In this document: positions 6,808 through 7,894 of the stretch, in pieces | Layout of the letters: every line of letters starts with the position of its first letter | Numbering within the stretch: position 1 is the first letter of the stretch | Assembly: GCA_900754535.1 (NCBI GenBank) | Contig: CAAEDF010000102.1 | Span: 1 to 7,894, forward strand | Reading direction: 5' to 3' | DNA length: 7,894 nt | Source of the DNA: Clostridia bacterium | GTDB taxonomy: Bacteria; Bacillota; Clostridia; Oscillospirales; CAG-382 | Program-made: the position numbers and the translations under genes | The notes under the pieces: model-generated | Seen by the model: the letters and a program-made list of their open reading frames with translations, nothing else | Told to the model about the DNA's origin: nothing | The model's database searches: none

Positions 6808-7894
6808 ATGACAAAATATATATTTGTTACCGGCGGCGTTGTCTCCGGCCTCGGAAAGGGAATAACCGCCGCTTCTTTGGGAAGACTTCTCAAGGCACGC
6901 GGTTTGAAAGTATCCGCGCAGAAGCTCGACCCGTACATAAATGTCGATCCGGGTACGATGAGCCCGTATCAGCACGGAGAGGTGTTCGTCACCGAGGACG
7001 GTGCGGAAACCGATTTGGATCTCGGTCATTATGAGCGTTTCATAAACGAAAACCTTAACAAATACTCAAACCTCACCACCGGCAAGGTGTACTGGAACGT
7101 GCTAAACAAGGAGCGAAACGGCGAATATCTGGGCGAGACCGTGCAGATAATCCCGCATATTACCAACGAGATAAAGGATTTTGTATATCGCGTGGGAAAG
7201 ACAACGTCCGCGGATGTCGTCATCACCGAGATAGGCGGTACTACCGGTGATATCGAAAGCCAGCCGTTTATAGAGGCCATAAGGCAGATAGCGCTGGAAG
7301 TAGGCCGCGGGAACGCGCTGTTTATCCATGTCACGCTCGTCCCCTATCTCTCCGGCTCGTTTGAACATAAGTCAAAGCCTACCCAACACTCGGTCAACGC
7401 GCTTCGCGGCATGGGCATATCTCCCGATATAATCGTCTGCCGCGTGGACGAACCCATGGACGAAAGCATAAAGCATAAGATTTCGCTTTTCTGCAACGTA
7501 AAGCCGGATTGCGTCATTGAGAACATGACTTTGCCGATACTCTATGAATGCCCCATAATGCTTGAAAGCCAGAATTTCTCCGATGTGGTCTGCCGCGAGC
7601 TGGGGATAGATGCGCCGCCTCCCGACCTGACGAGCTGGAAGGAGATGCTTGGCCGTATAGAGAACCGTCCCAACAAGACGGCGATCGCTATAGTGGGAAA
7701 ATACGTAAAGCTTCATGACGCGTATCTTTCGGTTGCGGAAGCGCTCAGGCACGGCGGATATGAAAACGAATCCAAGGTGGAAATACTTTGGGTGGACTCC
7801 GAGACCGTGAACGACGCCAACGCGGACGAGCTGCTCGGCGCGGCCGACGGCATACTTGTGCCGGGCGGCTTCGGGAACCGCGGCATAGAGGGAA
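6808..7894 (+). CDS. pyrG: CTP synthase, N-terminal two thirds (cut by the window edge)
   Basis: CTP synthase makes CTP from UTP, ATP and glutamine, the last step of pyrimidine nucleotide synthesis. The first 362 of about 535-550 residues are present, and the frame is open to the window end. The synthetase domain begins [10 protein letters not shown] and carries the P-loop-like VVSGLGKG with Lys17 (11-18). [15 protein letters not shown] (39-53) follows, then [19 protein letters not shown] (56-74) with the metal ligand Asp71. [11 protein letters not shown] (141-151) contains Glu141 and the D-I-E triplet that contacts nucleotide in E. coli; Thr146 replaces the Val of the usual [17 protein letters not shown] and LFCNV match later conserved blocks. 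From about 292 ([11 protein letters not shown]) the glutaminase domain starts, and it reaches [11 protein letters not shown]. Its catalytic Cys and His/Glu lie beyond the edge, so glutaminase competence cannot be judged. Confidence 0.97.
   Translation, partial: MTKYIFVTGGVVSGLGKGITAASLGRLLKARGLKVSAQKLDPYINVDPGTMSPYQHGEVFVTEDGAETDLDLGHYERFINENLNKYSNLTTGKVYWNVLNKERNGEYLGETVQIIPHITNEIKDFVYRVGKTTSADVVITEIGGTTGDIESQPFIEAIRQIALEVGRGNALFIHVTLVPYLSGSFEHKSKPTQHSVNALRGMGISPDIIVCRVDEPMDESIKHKISLFCNVKPDCVIENMTLPILYECPIMLESQNFSDVVCRELGIDAPPPDLTSWKEMLGRIENRPNKTAIAIVGKYVKLHDAYLSVAEALRHGGYENESKVEILWVDSETVNDANADELLGAADGILVPGGFGNRGIEG

Noticed and set aside
5394..6938. Open frame of 514 codons on the - strand covering purB and the start of pyrG
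   Set aside because: It spans two certain sense genes and the gap between them. Its product has no recognised motif and is Arg/Cys-rich in a way typical of shadow frames.

Overview
The window is a stretch of nucleotide-biosynthesis genes, all on the + strand, from a GC-rich bacterium. In order it holds the 3' end of purD, a complete purL (1231 codons), a complete purA (425 codons), a complete purB (476 codons) and the first 362 codons of pyrG, which runs off the right edge. All three complete genes have intact reading frames. I see no mobile elements, RNA genes, CRISPR arrays or phage genes.

The most likely source is a GC-rich member of the Clostridia (Firmicutes), probably an uncultured gut-type lineage. 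PurL is the long single-chain 'clade II' form common in that group, and PurA carries motif variants that I associate with clostridial sequences. The shine-dalgarno sequences are AAGGAG-like. Isoleucine is often encoded by ATA despite the high GC content. This assignment is inferred from recalled family features and was not checked by a search.

Layout: purD ends at 200 and purL (208-3903) follows after 7 bp, so the two are surely co-transcribed. A 103-bp gap follows that can form a modest imperfect hairpin and has a strong ribosome binding site in front of purA (4007-5284). A 64-bp gap with a 6-bp hairpin separates purA from purB (5349-6779). A 28-bp gap separates purB from pyrG (6808 onward). 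No gap holds a convincing intrinsic terminator or promoter, so one long transcript is possible but not shown.

Function: PurD and PurL carry out steps 2 and 4 of de novo IMP synthesis. PurB acts in that pathway (SAICAR to AICAR). PurA and PurB together turn IMP into AMP, and PyrG makes CTP from UTP. The cluster therefore joins the late AMP branch and CTP synthesis to the end of a purine operon. No guaA or guaB (GMP branch) gene lies in the window.

This is an ordinary housekeeping region and I found no undescribed system. The points most worth a second look are a PurA with several substitutions at positions that contact IMP in the E. coli enzyme, a PurB that resembles the animal adenylosuccinate lyase, and the structured gap in front of purA.
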